Shown here piece after piece: positions 19,552 to 29,057 of a DNA stretch of 64,000 nt. Numbering within the stretch: position 1 is the stretch's first letter; each line of letters opens with the position of its first letter. Source of the stretch: Thioalkalicoccus limnaeus (GTDB taxonomy: Bacteria; Pseudomonadota; Gammaproteobacteria; Chromatiales; Chromatiaceae); NCBI RefSeq assembly GCF_041197575.1, contig NZ_JBDKXB010000005.1:1-64000 (forward strand), given 5' to 3'. The notes under the pieces were generated by a model that saw only the letters and a list, made by a program, of their open reading frames with translations, did not search any database and was not told the origin of the DNA. The position numbers and the translations under genes were made by a program.

Positions 19552-19921
19552 CCCATCCGCGGCATTCCTGCCGGGAGCAGTGATCAAGGTTCCCTTCCCC
19601 TACACGGATCGCCCGACCCGGCAGCGACGACCGGCACTGATCGTTTCCAACCCGGACTTGCAGCGCAGGCACGGGCTTTCCTGGGTACTGATGATTACGA
19701 GCGCCGCCAACCGCGGTTGGCAAGGCGACGTGGACACCGCCGACATCACCTTGGCTGGCTTGCCGGCCCCTTCGGTCGTGCGTACGGCCAAGATTGCCAC
19801 GATCGACTCGCGCGATGCTGTCCTTTTGGGTCGGGTCAGCGCGGAGGTCCTGCAACTCGTCCAGCGACACCTCGACGCGATCCTTCGATCCGATGACTCC
19901 CAACCGAGACCATCACCCTGA
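19538..19921 (+). CDS. MazF/PemK-type toxin
   Basis: 127 residues with the MazF/PemK start GAVIKVPFPYTD, then RQRRPALIVS, and later VVRTAKIATID as expected for this endoribonuclease fold. Probably cleaves mRNA when released from the overlapping AbrB-type antitoxin. The last codons (QPRPSP) and stop fall inside copy 2 of the DUF3883 repeat, so the C-terminus was probably replaced or extended by recombination. Whether the toxin is active cannot be told from sequence. Confidence 0.85.
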   Translation: MPISDPSAAFLPGAVIKVPFPYTDRPTRQRRPALIVSNPDLQRRHGLSWVLMITSAANRGWQGDVDTADITLAGLPAPSVVRTAKIATIDSRDAVLLGRVSAEVLQLVQRHLDAILRSDDSQPRPSP

Positions 19922-20000
19922 CGCGCAAAGAGATTCTGTAATCGCTCGACAAGCCGAATGACTTCGTCCTGGCCATTGTCGAGTTCATCGGCGACACGCT
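19904..20000 (+). pseudogene. Copy 2 of the DUF3883 3'-end repeat, broken
   Basis: Reads ETITLTRKEIL, an in-frame TAA, then SLDKPNDFVLAIVEFI. It is a diverged direct repeat of 19005-19100 and cannot be translated through. It overlaps the last codons of the toxin gene. Probably the end of a second DUF3883-helicase gene or the product of a duplication. Confidence 0.75.
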
Positions 20001-20084
20001 GAGGGGCAGCCGTGTACGCTGCGGGGATGGGTTTCTCCCGCAGTTCATCGAGGAAGAGCTCTCCCTGGTTCCTCAATACAAATC

Positions 20085-20219
20085 GGGGTCCTCATCGAAG
20101 TCGCCCTCCCGTTGGAGGCGATCAACAAGGCCGGTGCGCGGGAGAAGTCGATCCGGCACGGACATCCGTCGACGCTGTATCGGTGGTGGGCGCGGCGGCC
20201 TTTGGCGGCGGCGCGGGGT
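20085..20219 (+). pseudogene. N-terminal remnant of a DUF1156 DNA methylase gene
   Basis: Encodes VLIEVALPLEAINKAG, then EKSIRHGHPSTLYRWW and ARRPLAAAR, which is the conserved N-terminal block of DUF1156 (anti-phage-island DNA methylases). After about 45 residues the sequence jumps to DUF499-like sequence in another frame, so nearly the whole methylase has been deleted. Confidence 0.75.
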
Positions 20220-20816
<597 letters not shown>

Positions 20817-21071
20817 TCCATCACGTCCCTACGTTTTCGCATCGCAGGTCGCGACACGCCCTGCATTCATGCTTGACATCATCCTTGCCGGGGCGTCGAC
20901 GAGGTTTCCTCGCCAACGACGGTCGCGTCCACGCGATGCGCATCGGTTCGCGGTGCTCCATCGCGTCGGGCCGTTCCTTTGTTTGCCGGTACCGGCAAGA
21001 AGTTGCCACTGCCGGGCCGCCGCCGACCGGCGGGCCGCGGCAAGTCCTTGCTGAGGCAGTCGTACAGCTGA

Positions 21072-21088
21072 TGGCGCAGAATCTGCTT
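21072..21088 (+). promoter_or_regulatory. Sigma-54 (-24/-12) promoter of the flgB operon
   Basis: TGGCGCAGAATCTGCTT with GG and GC exactly 10 bases apart, about 45 bases before flgB. The 317-base interval 20817-21133 holds no other recognised feature. Confidence 0.65.
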
Positions 21089-21133
21089 TAACAGGGGCTG
21101 GTACAGCGATAGGGGCATTCCTCTGGAGGCATC

Positions 21134-21520
21134 ATGGCCATCGGCATCGATTCGGCGCTCGGCGTTTATCCCGAGGCCTTGCGGCTTCGCGAACGCCGCG
21201 CGGAAGTCCTCGCCGCTAATCTGGCGAACGCCGACACGCCCGGTTTCAAGGCCCAGGACTTCGACTTCAAGGCGACCCTGGCGCAGCAAAACGTGCGCGT
21301 CAGGCTCGCCAGCACGAATGCCGCGCACATCGAGACCCCGGGAACACCGGAGGCCGAGCGTCTGTACCGGGTACCGTCGCAAGCCGCGCTCGACGGCAAT
21401 ACCGTTGATCCGCATCTGGAAAAGGCCGCCTTCGCGGAGAACGCGATTCGGTACCAGACGACCCTGATGTTGTTGGGGTCGCGGATCGGCGGCCTGATGA
21501 GCGCCATCCGAGGAGAATGA
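21134..21520 (+). CDS. flgB: Flagellar basal-body rod protein FlgB
   Basis: 128 residues, proximal rod. The N-terminal axial-protein motif appears as LRERRAEVLAANLANADTPGFKAQDFD, and the C-terminal helix ENAIRYQTTLMLLGSRIGGL closes the coiled pair. GGAGG lies 4 bases before the ATG. First gene of flgBCD(E), downstream of the -24/-12 promoter at 21072. Exported by the flagellar type III apparatus; no signal peptide, as expected. Confidence 0.96.
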   Translation: MAIGIDSALGVYPEALRLRERRAEVLAANLANADTPGFKAQDFDFKATLAQQNVRVRLASTNAAHIETPGTPEAERLYRVPSQAALDGNTVDPHLEKAAFAENAIRYQTTLMLLGSRIGGLMSAIRGE

Positions 21521-21521
21521 C

Positions 21522-21932
21522 ATGGCCGTTGAACGGGTCTTCGATATCGCTGGATCGGCCTTGTCCGCCGGCAGCGTCCGGCTGAACACCATCTCGAGCA
21601 ACCTGGCCAATGCCGACACGGTCAGCGCGACCCCGGAAGAGGCCTATCGCTCGCGCGAACCGGTTTTCGCCAATGTCTTGGCGGGGCAACTCGGCGGCGG
21701 GAGTGCTGGCGTTCGCGTGCTCGGGGTCGTCGAAAGCCTTGCCGAGCCGCGCAAGGAGTACCAGCCCGATCATCCAGGGGCCGATGCGGACGGGTATCTC
21801 TACTATTCGAACGTCAACGTCATGGAGCAGCTTGCGAATCTGATCTCGGCGTCTCGCTCCTATCAGACCAACGTCGACGTCATGAGCACGGCAAGGCAAT
21901 TATTGCTCAAGACATTGGAACTCGGCCGATAA
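21522..21932 (+). CDS. flgC: Flagellar basal-body rod protein FlgC
   Basis: 136 residues, typical length. N-terminal axial motif LNTISSNLANADTVSATPEEAYRS and C-terminal block YLYYSNVNVMEQLANLISASRSYQTNVDV are diagnostic of FlgC. Proximal rod component stacked on FlgB. It starts 1 base after the flgB stop, with AGGAG just upstream. Confidence 0.96.
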   Translation: MAVERVFDIAGSALSAGSVRLNTISSNLANADTVSATPEEAYRSREPVFANVLAGQLGGGSAGVRVLGVVESLAEPRKEYQPDHPGADADGYLYYSNVNVMEQLANLISASRSYQTNVDVMSTARQLLLKTLELGR

Positions 21933-21957
21933 ACGGCGGATCACGAGGGTAGCCATC

Positions 21958-22632
21958 ATGTCCATCGCAGTGAATCCAACGATGACGGCCGATGATCCCG
22001 GTCAGATCGAGCCGCGGCCGCCACCTTCGAGCCAATCCCTGGGCCAGGACGATTTTATGACCCTGATGATGGCCCAGCTCAAGGCCCAGGACCCGATGAA
22101 CCCGATGGACAGTCACAACTTCCTGTCCCAACTGGCTCAGTTCAGCACCGTCAGCGGGATCGAGAAACTGAATCAGTCTTTCGTTGGCCTTGCCGAGTCG
22201 TTGACGTCCAGCCAGACCTTGCAGGCCTCTCAGCTGGTCGGCCGCTCGGTATTGGTCCAGGGTGAGGGACTCGTGTTCGATGGGACCTCTGGGGCGGTCG
22301 GCGCGATCGATCTGCCGGTGATGGTGCCCGACTTGACCATCAATCTCTATGACGCGACTGGTCAGCTCGTGCGCACGATGAGCATGGCAGGGCAGGGTCC
22401 GGGTCTGGTCAACATCAATTGGGACGGACTCGATGACTCAGGCGAGCCGCTGCCGGCAGGCCGTTACCGTCAGGAGGCGACCGGTTCCATCAATGGAGAG
22501 CAGGTGGTGTTCGAGTCCATGGTTCGGCAACAGGTCGATGGCGTCTCCGTGGATGCTCAGGGCGGGCCAGTGCTTCTATCCCTGGCCGGTGGGCAGCAGA
22601 TAACCTTGGATCAGGTGCGAGAGATCCGTTAG
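21958..22632 (+). CDS. flgD: Hook cap / basal-body rod modification protein FlgD
   Basis: 224 residues. N-terminal export and cap segment LGQDDFMTLMMAQLKAQDPMNPMDSHNFLSQLAQFS is the hallmark of FlgD. The C-terminal half is a Tudor/Fn3-like hook-cap domain (GLVNINWDGLDDSGEPLPAGRY). Caps the growing hook and is absent from the finished flagellum. Followed by a structured 185-base spacer before flgE. Confidence 0.95.
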   Translation: MSIAVNPTMTADDPGQIEPRPPPSSQSLGQDDFMTLMMAQLKAQDPMNPMDSHNFLSQLAQFSTVSGIEKLNQSFVGLAESLTSSQTLQASQLVGRSVLVQGEGLVFDGTSGAVGAIDLPVMVPDLTINLYDATGQLVRTMSMAGQGPGLVNINWDGLDDSGEPLPAGRYRQEATGSINGEQVVFESMVRQQVDGVSVDAQGGPVLLSLAGGQQITLDQVREIR

Positions 22633-22634
22633 GG

Positions 22635-22760
22635 AAACGCTGAACTATCCAGCGTTTTCCGTGCGGGGCAGGAGCCCCGCCGTGTTCGGTCGCGATCAGC
22701 GACTGAACAAGAGGGAAGTCGGAAACCGCGTTTGCGACTTCCGTGCTGATCTTTGGCCAG
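22635..22760 (+). other. Structured flgD-flgE spacer with three hairpins
   Basis: Hairpin 1: AAACGCTG/CAGCGTTT (22635-22657) followed by TTCC, resembling a weak terminator. Hairpin 2: CGGGGC-AGGA-GCCCCG (22664-22679). Hairpin 3: a larger nested stem in which GATCAGC pairs with GCTGATC and an inner GGAAGTCG pairs with CGACTTCC (about 22694-22757). No promoter with correct -24/-12 spacing was found here, so flgE is probably transcribed through this leader. Confidence 0.6.
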
Positions 22761-22817
22761 GACGGCCAATAGATCAGCGTCGCCTTGGTCGACAGATGAT
22801 TCGTGGGAGATGATTCG

Positions 22818-24080
22818 ATGCTAATGAATAACGCCATCAGTGGCCTGCAAGCGGCGACGACCGATTTGTCCGTGGTCAGCAATAATGTGGCCAATGCGTC
22901 CACCGTCGGCTTTAAGTCGTCGCAGGCGCTGTTCGCGGACATGTACGCGGCGAATGCCTCGCCCGGGAAGGCCGTGGGCATGGGTGTGCAGGTCGCTGGG
23001 GTCAGCCAGAGCTTCAACCAGGGGTCCTTGAAGTTGACCAACAAAAGCCTCGATTTGGCCATCGTTGGTCAAGGGTTCTTCGGCGTGAACAATGGTGGCG
23101 CGATGGCCTACACCCGTGCTGGTGCCTTCGGAACCGATAAGGATGGTTTCATCGTCAACCAGGGTGGCATGAGACTGATGGGGTACCAATCGAATGGCGC
23201 GGGCGGGGTGTCGGGCCAGTTGGGGGACCTGCGGATCGACACCGCCAAGATGGCCCCGTCGGCGACGTCGCGAGGCAATCTGTCATTGAACCTCGACGCC
23301 GGCGTCGAGCCGCCCGCCGAACCCTGGGCCGGGCCTTTCGATCCGTGGGGCGAAGACGCGAACGCCGGACCACCGAGCCCAGATACCTATAACAGCGCCA
23401 CGTCGCTGACGGTCTACGATAGCTTAGGCAATCCTCATACCCTCTCGCTCTACTTCGTGCGCGGAGAGGGCAATCAGTGGGAGGTGCATGCGCTGATCGG
23501 CGGCGTCACAGTGGGTGGTTCACCGGCCGGCACCCTCACCTTCGATGAGCAGGGCGTCCTCGACCCCGAATCGGCCGAGTTCGAGCTCGCCGGCTGGCAG
23601 CCCCTGAACGGGGCCGGCGAGCCCAATGGCGCGGCGGGGAAGGATATGACCTTTTCACTCGGGGATTCGACCCAGTTCGCCAGTCCCTTCACCATCCAGG
23701 GTCTGCAACAGGATGGCTATGCGACCGGCGAATTCAGCCGGATCGCGATCGACGACACCGGCCACATCGTCAGCTACTTCACGAACGGCCGATCGCAGGT
23801 GGTGGGGCAGGTGGCCCTTTACAACTTTGCCAACCCGCAAGGACTTCAGCCGGTTGGGGACAGCGCTTGGGTCGAAACCCCGGAGTCGGGAGTGGCCCTG
23901 GTGGGCGCCCCGGGTGTGGGCGGATTGGGGCGCTTGGAGTCCGGCGCGCTGGAAGAGTCGAATGTCGATCTCACCGAGGAGCTGGTGAACCTGATTCAGG
24001 CGCAGCGTAATTATCAGGCCAATGCCAAGACGATCCAGACCGCGGATACCATTACCCAGACGATCTTGAACATGAGGTAG
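22818..24080 (+). CDS. flgE: Flagellar hook protein FlgE
   Basis: 420 residues. N-terminus NNAISGLQAATTDLSVVSNNVANASTVGFK and C-terminal VDLTEELVNLIQAQRNYQANAKTIQTADTI form the conserved D0 coiled pair; the SLDLAIVGQGFF block is the axial D1 signature. The variable hook domain lies between about 140 and 330. The ATG at 22818 has GGGAG eight bases upstream; an in-frame GTG at 22803 is less likely. Hook polymer joining rod to filament. Confidence 0.95.
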   Translation: MLMNNAISGLQAATTDLSVVSNNVANASTVGFKSSQALFADMYAANASPGKAVGMGVQVAGVSQSFNQGSLKLTNKSLDLAIVGQGFFGVNNGGAMAYTRAGAFGTDKDGFIVNQGGMRLMGYQSNGAGGVSGQLGDLRIDTAKMAPSATSRGNLSLNLDAGVEPPAEPWAGPFDPWGEDANAGPPSPDTYNSATSLTVYDSLGNPHTLSLYFVRGEGNQWEVHALIGGVTVGGSPAGTLTFDEQGVLDPESAEFELAGWQPLNGAGEPNGAAGKDMTFSLGDSTQFASPFTIQGLQQDGYATGEFSRIAIDDTGHIVSYFTNGRSQVVGQVALYNFANPQGLQPVGDSAWVETPESGVALVGAPGVGGLGRLESGALEESNVDLTEELVNLIQAQRNYQANAKTIQTADTITQTILNMR

Positions 24081-24099
24081 GCGGAAGGAGGGGTCAGCG

Positions 24100-24834
24100 A
24101 TGGATAGGATGCTCTATATCGGTATGGCCGGAGCGCGTGAGGTGGCCAATGCGCAGGGGGTTGTCAGCAACAACCTGGCCAACGCCAACACCGCCGGTTT
24201 TCGCGCCGATCTGCATCAACTGCAGAGTCAATCCGTCTATGGGCCGGGGTTTCCGTCGCGGGCCTATGCCGGGGCCGAGTCGCCCGGGGCCGATCTCTCG
24301 CCGGCGGCCCCGATTCCGACGGGCCGCGATCTGGACGTGGCGATTCAAGGTCAGGGTTGGATCGCGGTCCAGGCCCCCGATGGCAACGAGGCCTATACAC
24401 GGGCCGGGGATATGCAGGTCTCGGCCGGCGGCATCCTGACCAACGGAGCGGGGCACCCGGTGCTCGGCAATGCCGGCCCGGTGGCGCTGCCGCCGGCCGA
24501 CAAGGTCGAGATCGGCCAGGACGGGACCATCTCGATCAAGCTGTTGGGACAGGACAACATGGCGGTGCTTGACCGGATCAAACTGACCCGGCCCCCGGAC
24601 GAACAGATGCACAAGGGCGATGATGGCTTGTTCCGGTTGGCCGATGGCGAGGAGGCCGATGCCGATCACACGGTGACATTGGTATCGGGGGCGCTCGAAT
24701 CGAGCAATGTCAATGGCGTCGAGTCGCTGGTGCAGATGATGAAGCTGGCCCGTCTGTTCGAGCTGCAGGTCAAGGTCATGAAGGAGGCCGAGAGAACGGA
24801 CGAGGCCGCGAGCATGCTGGTCCGGCCGGCCTGA
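24100..24834 (+). CDS. flgF: Flagellar basal-body rod protein FlgF
   Basis: 244 residues. Opens MLYIGMAGAREVANAQGV then SNNLANANTAGFRADL, has the DLDVAIQGQGWIAV axial block, and ends with the SSNVNGVESLVQMMKLARLFELQ D0 helix, all FlgF features. Proximal rod. AAGGAG is present 10-15 bases before the ATG. 19 bases separate it from flgE. Confidence 0.95.
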   Translation: MDRMLYIGMAGAREVANAQGVVSNNLANANTAGFRADLHQLQSQSVYGPGFPSRAYAGAESPGADLSPAAPIPTGRDLDVAIQGQGWIAVQAPDGNEAYTRAGDMQVSAGGILTNGAGHPVLGNAGPVALPPADKVEIGQDGTISIKLLGQDNMAVLDRIKLTRPPDEQMHKGDDGLFRLADGEEADADHTVTLVSGALESSNVNGVESLVQMMKLARLFELQVKVMKEAERTDEAASMLVRPA

Positions 24835-24880
24835 CGACCGGACGGGTCCGAGCATCGGTTCAAGAATAACCGCCGCACTC

Positions 24881-24912
24881 GTAGGTCGGGTCAGCGCAGC
24901 GCAACCCGATCT
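24881..24912. repeat. REP-like inverted repeat between flgF and flgG
   Basis: GTAGGTCGGGT, a GC-rich CAGCGCAGCGCA centre, then ACCCGAT; folds into a hairpin. This matches the general form of widespread REP elements that sit in gammaproteobacterial intergenic regions. Lies in the 253-base flgF-flgG gap, which also carries the flgG promoter. Confidence 0.6.
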
Positions 24913-25014
24913 CGAAGGCTAATTCCCATGGCCGGGGCCACCCCGCAGCTTGGCATCTCTCGACCGGGGGCCAGGTATCCGGCGTTCGGCTGCGAACTTC
25001 AGGTTAAGCCAGGT

Positions 25015-25030
25015 TGGCCCGAATAATGCT
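25015..25030 (+). promoter_or_regulatory. Sigma-54 (-24/-12) promoter of the flgG operon
   Basis: TTGGCCCGAATAATGCT with GG and GC 10 bases apart and a near-consensus -24 element, about 58 bases before flgG. Predicts an flgGHIJ transcript. Confidence 0.65.
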
Positions 25031-25087
25031 GCCAACTCAGTAGGTGCCGATTCCTTGACGGACCGGCCGCAATGCGACGGAGGTGAC

Positions 25088-25873
25088 ATGTTTCCCGCCC
25101 TTTGGATCAGCAAGACCGGGCTCGAGGCCCAGCAGACGAACCTCGCGGTGATCTCGAACAACCTCGCGAACGTCAACACGACCGGCTTCAAGCGTGGACA
25201 GGCCATGTTTCAAGACCTCCTGTATCAAACCGTGCGCCAGCCGGGCGGGTTGGAAACGGAGGACACGGAGCTGCCGTCCGGACTCACGCTCGGAACCGGG
25301 GTGCGAACCGTCGCGACCGCGAAGCTGTTCACGCAGGGCAACATCGTCCACACCGGCAACGATCTGGACGTCGCGATCAACGGTCGCGGATTCATCCAGG
25401 TCTTGTCGCCGGATGGCACGGTCGTCTACACCCGGGATGGATCGCTGCAACGCAATTCGGAGGGGCAGCTCGTGACGGCCAGCGGGATGCTAATCGAGCC
25501 GGCGGTGACCCTCCCCGAGGCGACCTTGACCGTGACGATCGGATCGGATGGAACCGTCTCCGCGCAGGTCGCGGGCGACGAGGCCCCGACGCAGGTTGGC
25601 CAGATCGAACTGGTCGACTTCATCAACCCGGCGGGCCTCGAGGCGATAGGCAATAACCTGTTTCGGGAAACCGCCGCTAGCGGTACGCCGCAACCGGGTA
25701 TCCCGGGGCTCGATGGGCTTGGGGTCCTGGTGCAGGGGTCGGTCGAGAGCTCGAACGTCAACGTCGTCGAGGAGCTCGTGAACATGATCGAGACCCAGCG
25801 CGCCTACGAAATGAACTCAAAGGCCATCGGGACGGCCGACGACATGCTGCGGTTCGTTGCTCAAAACCTCTAA
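25088..25873 (+). CDS. flgG: Flagellar distal rod protein FlgG
   Basis: 261 residues, exact FlgG length. Starts MFPALWISKTGLEAQQTN, with SNNLANVNTTGFKR, the DLDVAINGRGF block, and C-terminal SSNVNVVEELVNMIETQRAYEMNSKAI. Distal rod subunit that crosses the periplasm. A near-ideal GGAGGTGAC Shine-Dalgarno at 25079 fixes the start; the frame stays open upstream but is not homologous. Confidence 0.97.
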   Translation: MFPALWISKTGLEAQQTNLAVISNNLANVNTTGFKRGQAMFQDLLYQTVRQPGGLETEDTELPSGLTLGTGVRTVATAKLFTQGNIVHTGNDLDVAINGRGFIQVLSPDGTVVYTRDGSLQRNSEGQLVTASGMLIEPAVTLPEATLTVTIGSDGTVSAQVAGDEAPTQVGQIELVDFINPAGLEAIGNNLFRETAASGTPQPGIPGLDGLGVLVQGSVESSNVNVVEELVNMIETQRAYEMNSKAIGTADDMLRFVAQNL

Positions 25874-25894
25874 CGAGTGATTCGGAGAACCGGT

Positions 25895-26620
25895 ATGACG
25901 CCTCTATCCTGGATCGGCGGCGGCCTCGGTGCCGCGGGGCTTCTGTTGATCGGCGGCTGTGCGTCGGTGACGAAGCCGCCACCGGTACCCGGCGATAACC
26001 CCGCCTATGTCGCGGCGCGTCCGGTACCGCCGCCGCCGGAGGCGGTCCCGCCGGTCGTCATGCCATCGCCGACCCAATTCACCGGGAGCCTTTACCGTGC
26101 CGGGTACGGCATGATGCTTTTCGAGAATGCCGTGGCCCGCAATATTGGTGACATCCTGACCATCACACTGATGGAGAAGACGGCCGCCAAGAAGAATGCC
26201 ATGACCGGTTTGGCGAAGGATTCGACTGGGTCCTTGGAGGCCGCGATCCGTGCGGCTGGCATGAACGTGGATCCACGCAGCTTGGACCTGGACGTGACGG
26301 TGGACCGCGCCTTCGACGGCGTCGGCAAGAGCGAGCAAAGCAATAGCTTGCAGGGCAACATCTCGGTGGTCGTTTCCGAGGTGCTGCCGAACGGCAATCT
26401 GCTGGTCGGCGGCGAGAAATGGCTCACGCTGAACCAGGGCGAGGAGTTCATTCGCATCACGGGCATCGTTCGGCCGCAGGACATCCGGCCCGACAACACG
26501 GTGTCGTCGTTGTTGGTCGCCGATGCACGGATCAGTTACGGCGGGACCGGAACGCTCGCGGATACGAACCGGCCGGGTTGGCTCACGCGCTTCTTCTTGA
26601 ACCCCATCTTCCCGCTTTGA
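25895..26620 (+). CDS. flgH: Flagellar L-ring lipoprotein FlgH
   Basis: 241 residues. Lipoprotein signal LLLIGGC with lipidated Cys22, a Pro-rich spacer (residues about 29-55), then FlgH blocks SLYRAGYGMMLFENAVARNI GD and NGNLLVGGEKWLTLN and SLLVADARISYGGTG. Forms the outer-membrane L ring around the rod. GGAG lies 8 bases before the ATG at 25895. The preceding flgG stop is 22 bases upstream. Confidence 0.95.
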   Translation: MTPLSWIGGGLGAAGLLLIGGCASVTKPPPVPGDNPAYVAARPVPPPPEAVPPVVMPSPTQFTGSLYRAGYGMMLFENAVARNIGDILTITLMEKTAAKKNAMTGLAKDSTGSLEAAIRAAGMNVDPRSLDLDVTVDRAFDGVGKSEQSNSLQGNISVVVSEVLPNGNLLVGGEKWLTLNQGEEFIRITGIVRPQDIRPDNTVSSLLVADARISYGGTGTLADTNRPGWLTRFFLNPIFPL

Positions 26621-26677
26621 TCGAGGGGTCCGGCCGCGGCTGCTCGGCCCGGCCCGCCTCGTTGTGAGTGTCACGCT

Positions 26678-27877
26678 ATGAAACGAAGGTCTTGCACGAT
26701 GATGACCGGCCGCTGGCTTGTCCCCTTGAGCCTGTTGGCGGCGTTCGCGGCGCACGGCGACGGCATGCTCGAAAACGATGACTTTGGCGCGACGCCGTAT
26801 CCCACTCCAGGTTTGCTCGACGCGCGCGCGAGCGTCGGGACCCGGATCAAGGACATCGCATCGATCGCCGGCGTGCGTTCGAACCAGCTCGTCGGTTATG
26901 GGCTGGTGGTGGGTTTGGATGGCACCGGCGATAATACCAATACCAGCCGTTTCACGGCCCAAAGCGTCACCAACATGCTCCAGCAGCTCGGTGTCGCCCT
27001 GCCCCCGAACGTGCAGATTCGACCGAAAAACGTCGCGGCCGTCCTCGTGACGGCGACGCTGCCACCGTTCGCGCGACTGGGTCAGACGATCGATGTCACG
27101 GTGTCCTCGATCGGCAACGCCGAGAGCTTGCGCGGCGGCGCCTTGCTGATGACCCCGCTAAAAGGGGCCGATGGACAGATCTACGCGCTGGCCCAGGGCA
27201 ACATGGTCGTTGGCGGATTCGGTGCGCGAGGCGCGGATGGCTCGCGGGTCACGGTCAATGTCCCGAGCGCCGGCCGGATCCCGAACGGTGCGACCGTCGA
27301 GCGGGTCGTCGCCAACCCTTTCAACGAGGGCGGCGACCTGGTGCTGCATCTGCATGATTCGGACTTCACGACGGCCCTGAGAGTGGCCGAGGCGATCAAT
27401 GCACGGCTCGGCCGCCACTCGGCCTCGCCGCTCGACGGCGGCGCGATTCGCGTCACGGCGCCGGATGATCCGGGTCAGCGGGTCGCCTTCGTCGCCGCGG
27501 TCGAGAACATCCCCGTCGAGCCGGGAGACGCCGCGGCGCGGGTGGTCATCAACTCCCGCACCGGGACCGTCGTCATTGGGCAGCATGTCGTGGTCCGGCC
27601 GGCCGCGGTCAGCCACGGCAATCTGGTCGTGACCATCACCGAGACCCCGTTGGTCAGCCAGCCGGCGCCCTTCTCCGGCGGGGTCACGGTCACCGGGACC
27701 GATTCCGAGGTCGAGATCAGCCAGGAGAGCCGTATGTTCTTGATGGAACCCGGTGTCTCACTCGAGGAGATCGTGCATGCGGTCAACCAGGTCGGCGCGG
27801 CGCCCGGCGACCTGGTGGCGATTCTGGAGGCGTTGCGCGAGGCCGGCGCGCTGCGCGCGACGCTGGTGGTGATCTGA
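26678..27877 (+). CDS. flgI: Flagellar P-ring protein FlgI
   Basis: 399 residues with a Sec signal peptide ending near residue 27. Conserved blocks: RIKDIASIAGVRSNQLVGYG LVVGLDGTGD, NVAAVLVTATLPPFARLGQ, GTVVIGQHVVVRPAAVSHG, and the C-terminal LVAILEALREAGALRATLVV. Periplasmic P ring. A second ATG at 26699 would still leave a usable signal peptide and has AAGG upstream, so the exact start is uncertain. Confidence 0.95.
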   Translation: MKRRSCTMMTGRWLVPLSLLAAFAAHGDGMLENDDFGATPYPTPGLLDARASVGTRIKDIASIAGVRSNQLVGYGLVVGLDGTGDNTNTSRFTAQSVTNMLQQLGVALPPNVQIRPKNVAAVLVTATLPPFARLGQTIDVTVSSIGNAESLRGGALLMTPLKGADGQIYALAQGNMVVGGFGARGADGSRVTVNVPSAGRIPNGATVERVVANPFNEGGDLVLHLHDSDFTTALRVAEAINARLGRHSASPLDGGAIRVTAPDDPGQRVAFVAAVENIPVEPGDAAARVVINSRTGTVVIGQHVVVRPAAVSHGNLVVTITETPLVSQPAPFSGGVTVTGTDSEVEISQESRMFLMEPGVSLEEIVHAVNQVGAAPGDLVAILEALREAGALRATLVVI

Positions 27878-27889
27878 TGGGGGTGACGG

Positions 27890-29017
27890 ATGGATGAGCT
27901 TCAGGCCAGCCGGGTCTATACCGATTTCCAGGGTCTGGCGACGCTACGGGGCAAGGCGCGCGAAGCCGCACCGGAGGCCCTGACCGTCGCCGCGAAGCAG
28001 TTCGAAGCCTACTTGGTGCAACAGCTTCTGCGGGCCAGCCGCGAGGCCAACCCGGACGGAGGACTGTTCGGTGGCACCGGTAACGGCCTGTACGAGGACA
28101 TGTTCGATAAACAGATCGCGTTGACCGTGACGGCCGGTCGCGGACTCGGGGTGGCCGATCTGCTGGTGCGCCAGTTGGCGCCGGCGGTTCAAGGCACAGA
28201 CTCGCCGACGGCACGACCTGCGGCCAGTGATTCGGGCCCGACGGCAGTGGGAGACGAGCCGCAACCCGCAACCGCGACCCCGGTGGCCGTCAGAGCCGAG
28301 CCCAGGGTCGCGACCCCAGCGCAGCCCGCCGCGGTCCGGGCGCCCGAGCCGCCGGTCCCGGCTGTTCCGACTGTCGCACCGCCGCCGGCTGCTGTTTCGT
28401 CAACGCGTCCGTCCTGGCCTCTGCTGGGCGCTGGCTCGCCGATTACCCAAGCCGCAGTGGCCGCGACGCGCTCCGCGGACGGTCCCGAGGGGTCGGCAAC
28501 CGGCCCGACCAGGGTCCGCTTCACCAACGCCGAGGCCTTCGTCGACGCCGTCATGCCGCATGCGCGGCAAGTCGGGGCCGAGCTCGGCGTCGATCCGCGA
28601 CTGCTCGTGGCCCAGGCCGCGTTGGAGACCGGCTGGGGGCGCTCGATCATCCGCAACAGTGACGGCAGCAGCAGTCACAACCTGTTCAACATCAAGGCCC
28701 ACCGGGCCTGGGATGGTCCGGTTGCGGCGGTACGCACCAAGGAGTACCTGGGCGGGGCCCCGACCATGGTGCAGGCCGAGTTTCGCTCCTACGAGTCCTT
28801 CGGGGCGTCGTTCCGCGATTACGTGGATTTTCTCAAGGCCAACCCGCGTTACCGCGAGGCCCTGACCAAGACACATGATCCCAAGGCGTTCGCCGAGTCG
28901 CTGCAAGCGGCGGGCTATGCCACGGACCCATCGTACGCGGACAAGGTCATGCGCATCTTCGCGTCGGACCGACTCGCGAAGGCCGCGGCGGCGCCCGCCG
29001 GACCGGGGCTCGTCTGA
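27890..29017 (+). CDS. flgJ: Rod-binding peptidoglycan hydrolase FlgJ
   Basis: 375 residues, two domains. N-terminal rod-capping domain (about 30-95): AAKQFEAYLVQQLLRASRE and NGLYEDMFDKQIA. A low-complexity Ala/Pro-rich linker follows (about 100-200). The C-terminal glucosaminidase domain (about 215-365) carries AQAALETGWGRSIIR with the candidate catalytic Glu and NLFNIKAHRAWDG. Opens the wall for the rod. It starts 12 bases after flgI and completes the flgGHIJ group. Confidence 0.95.
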   Translation: MDELQASRVYTDFQGLATLRGKAREAAPEALTVAAKQFEAYLVQQLLRASREANPDGGLFGGTGNGLYEDMFDKQIALTVTAGRGLGVADLLVRQLAPAVQGTDSPTARPAASDSGPTAVGDEPQPATATPVAVRAEPRVATPAQPAAVRAPEPPVPAVPTVAPPPAAVSSTRPSWPLLGAGSPITQAAVAATRSADGPEGSATGPTRVRFTNAEAFVDAVMPHARQVGAELGVDPRLLVAQAALETGWGRSIIRNSDGSSSHNLFNIKAHRAWDGPVAAVRTKEYLGGAPTMVQAEFRSYESFGASFRDYVDFLKANPRYREALTKTHDPKAFAESLQAAGYATDPSYADKVMRIFASDRLAKAAAAPAGPGLV

Positions 29018-29057
29018 GCGGCGCCGAGTGCGAGCACGCGTCAGCGCGCGGTCAGGC

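Noticed and set aside
20821..21009. Small minus-strand frame before flgB
   Set aside because: Arg/Pro-rich, no start signal; the interval is better explained as the flgB regulatory region.
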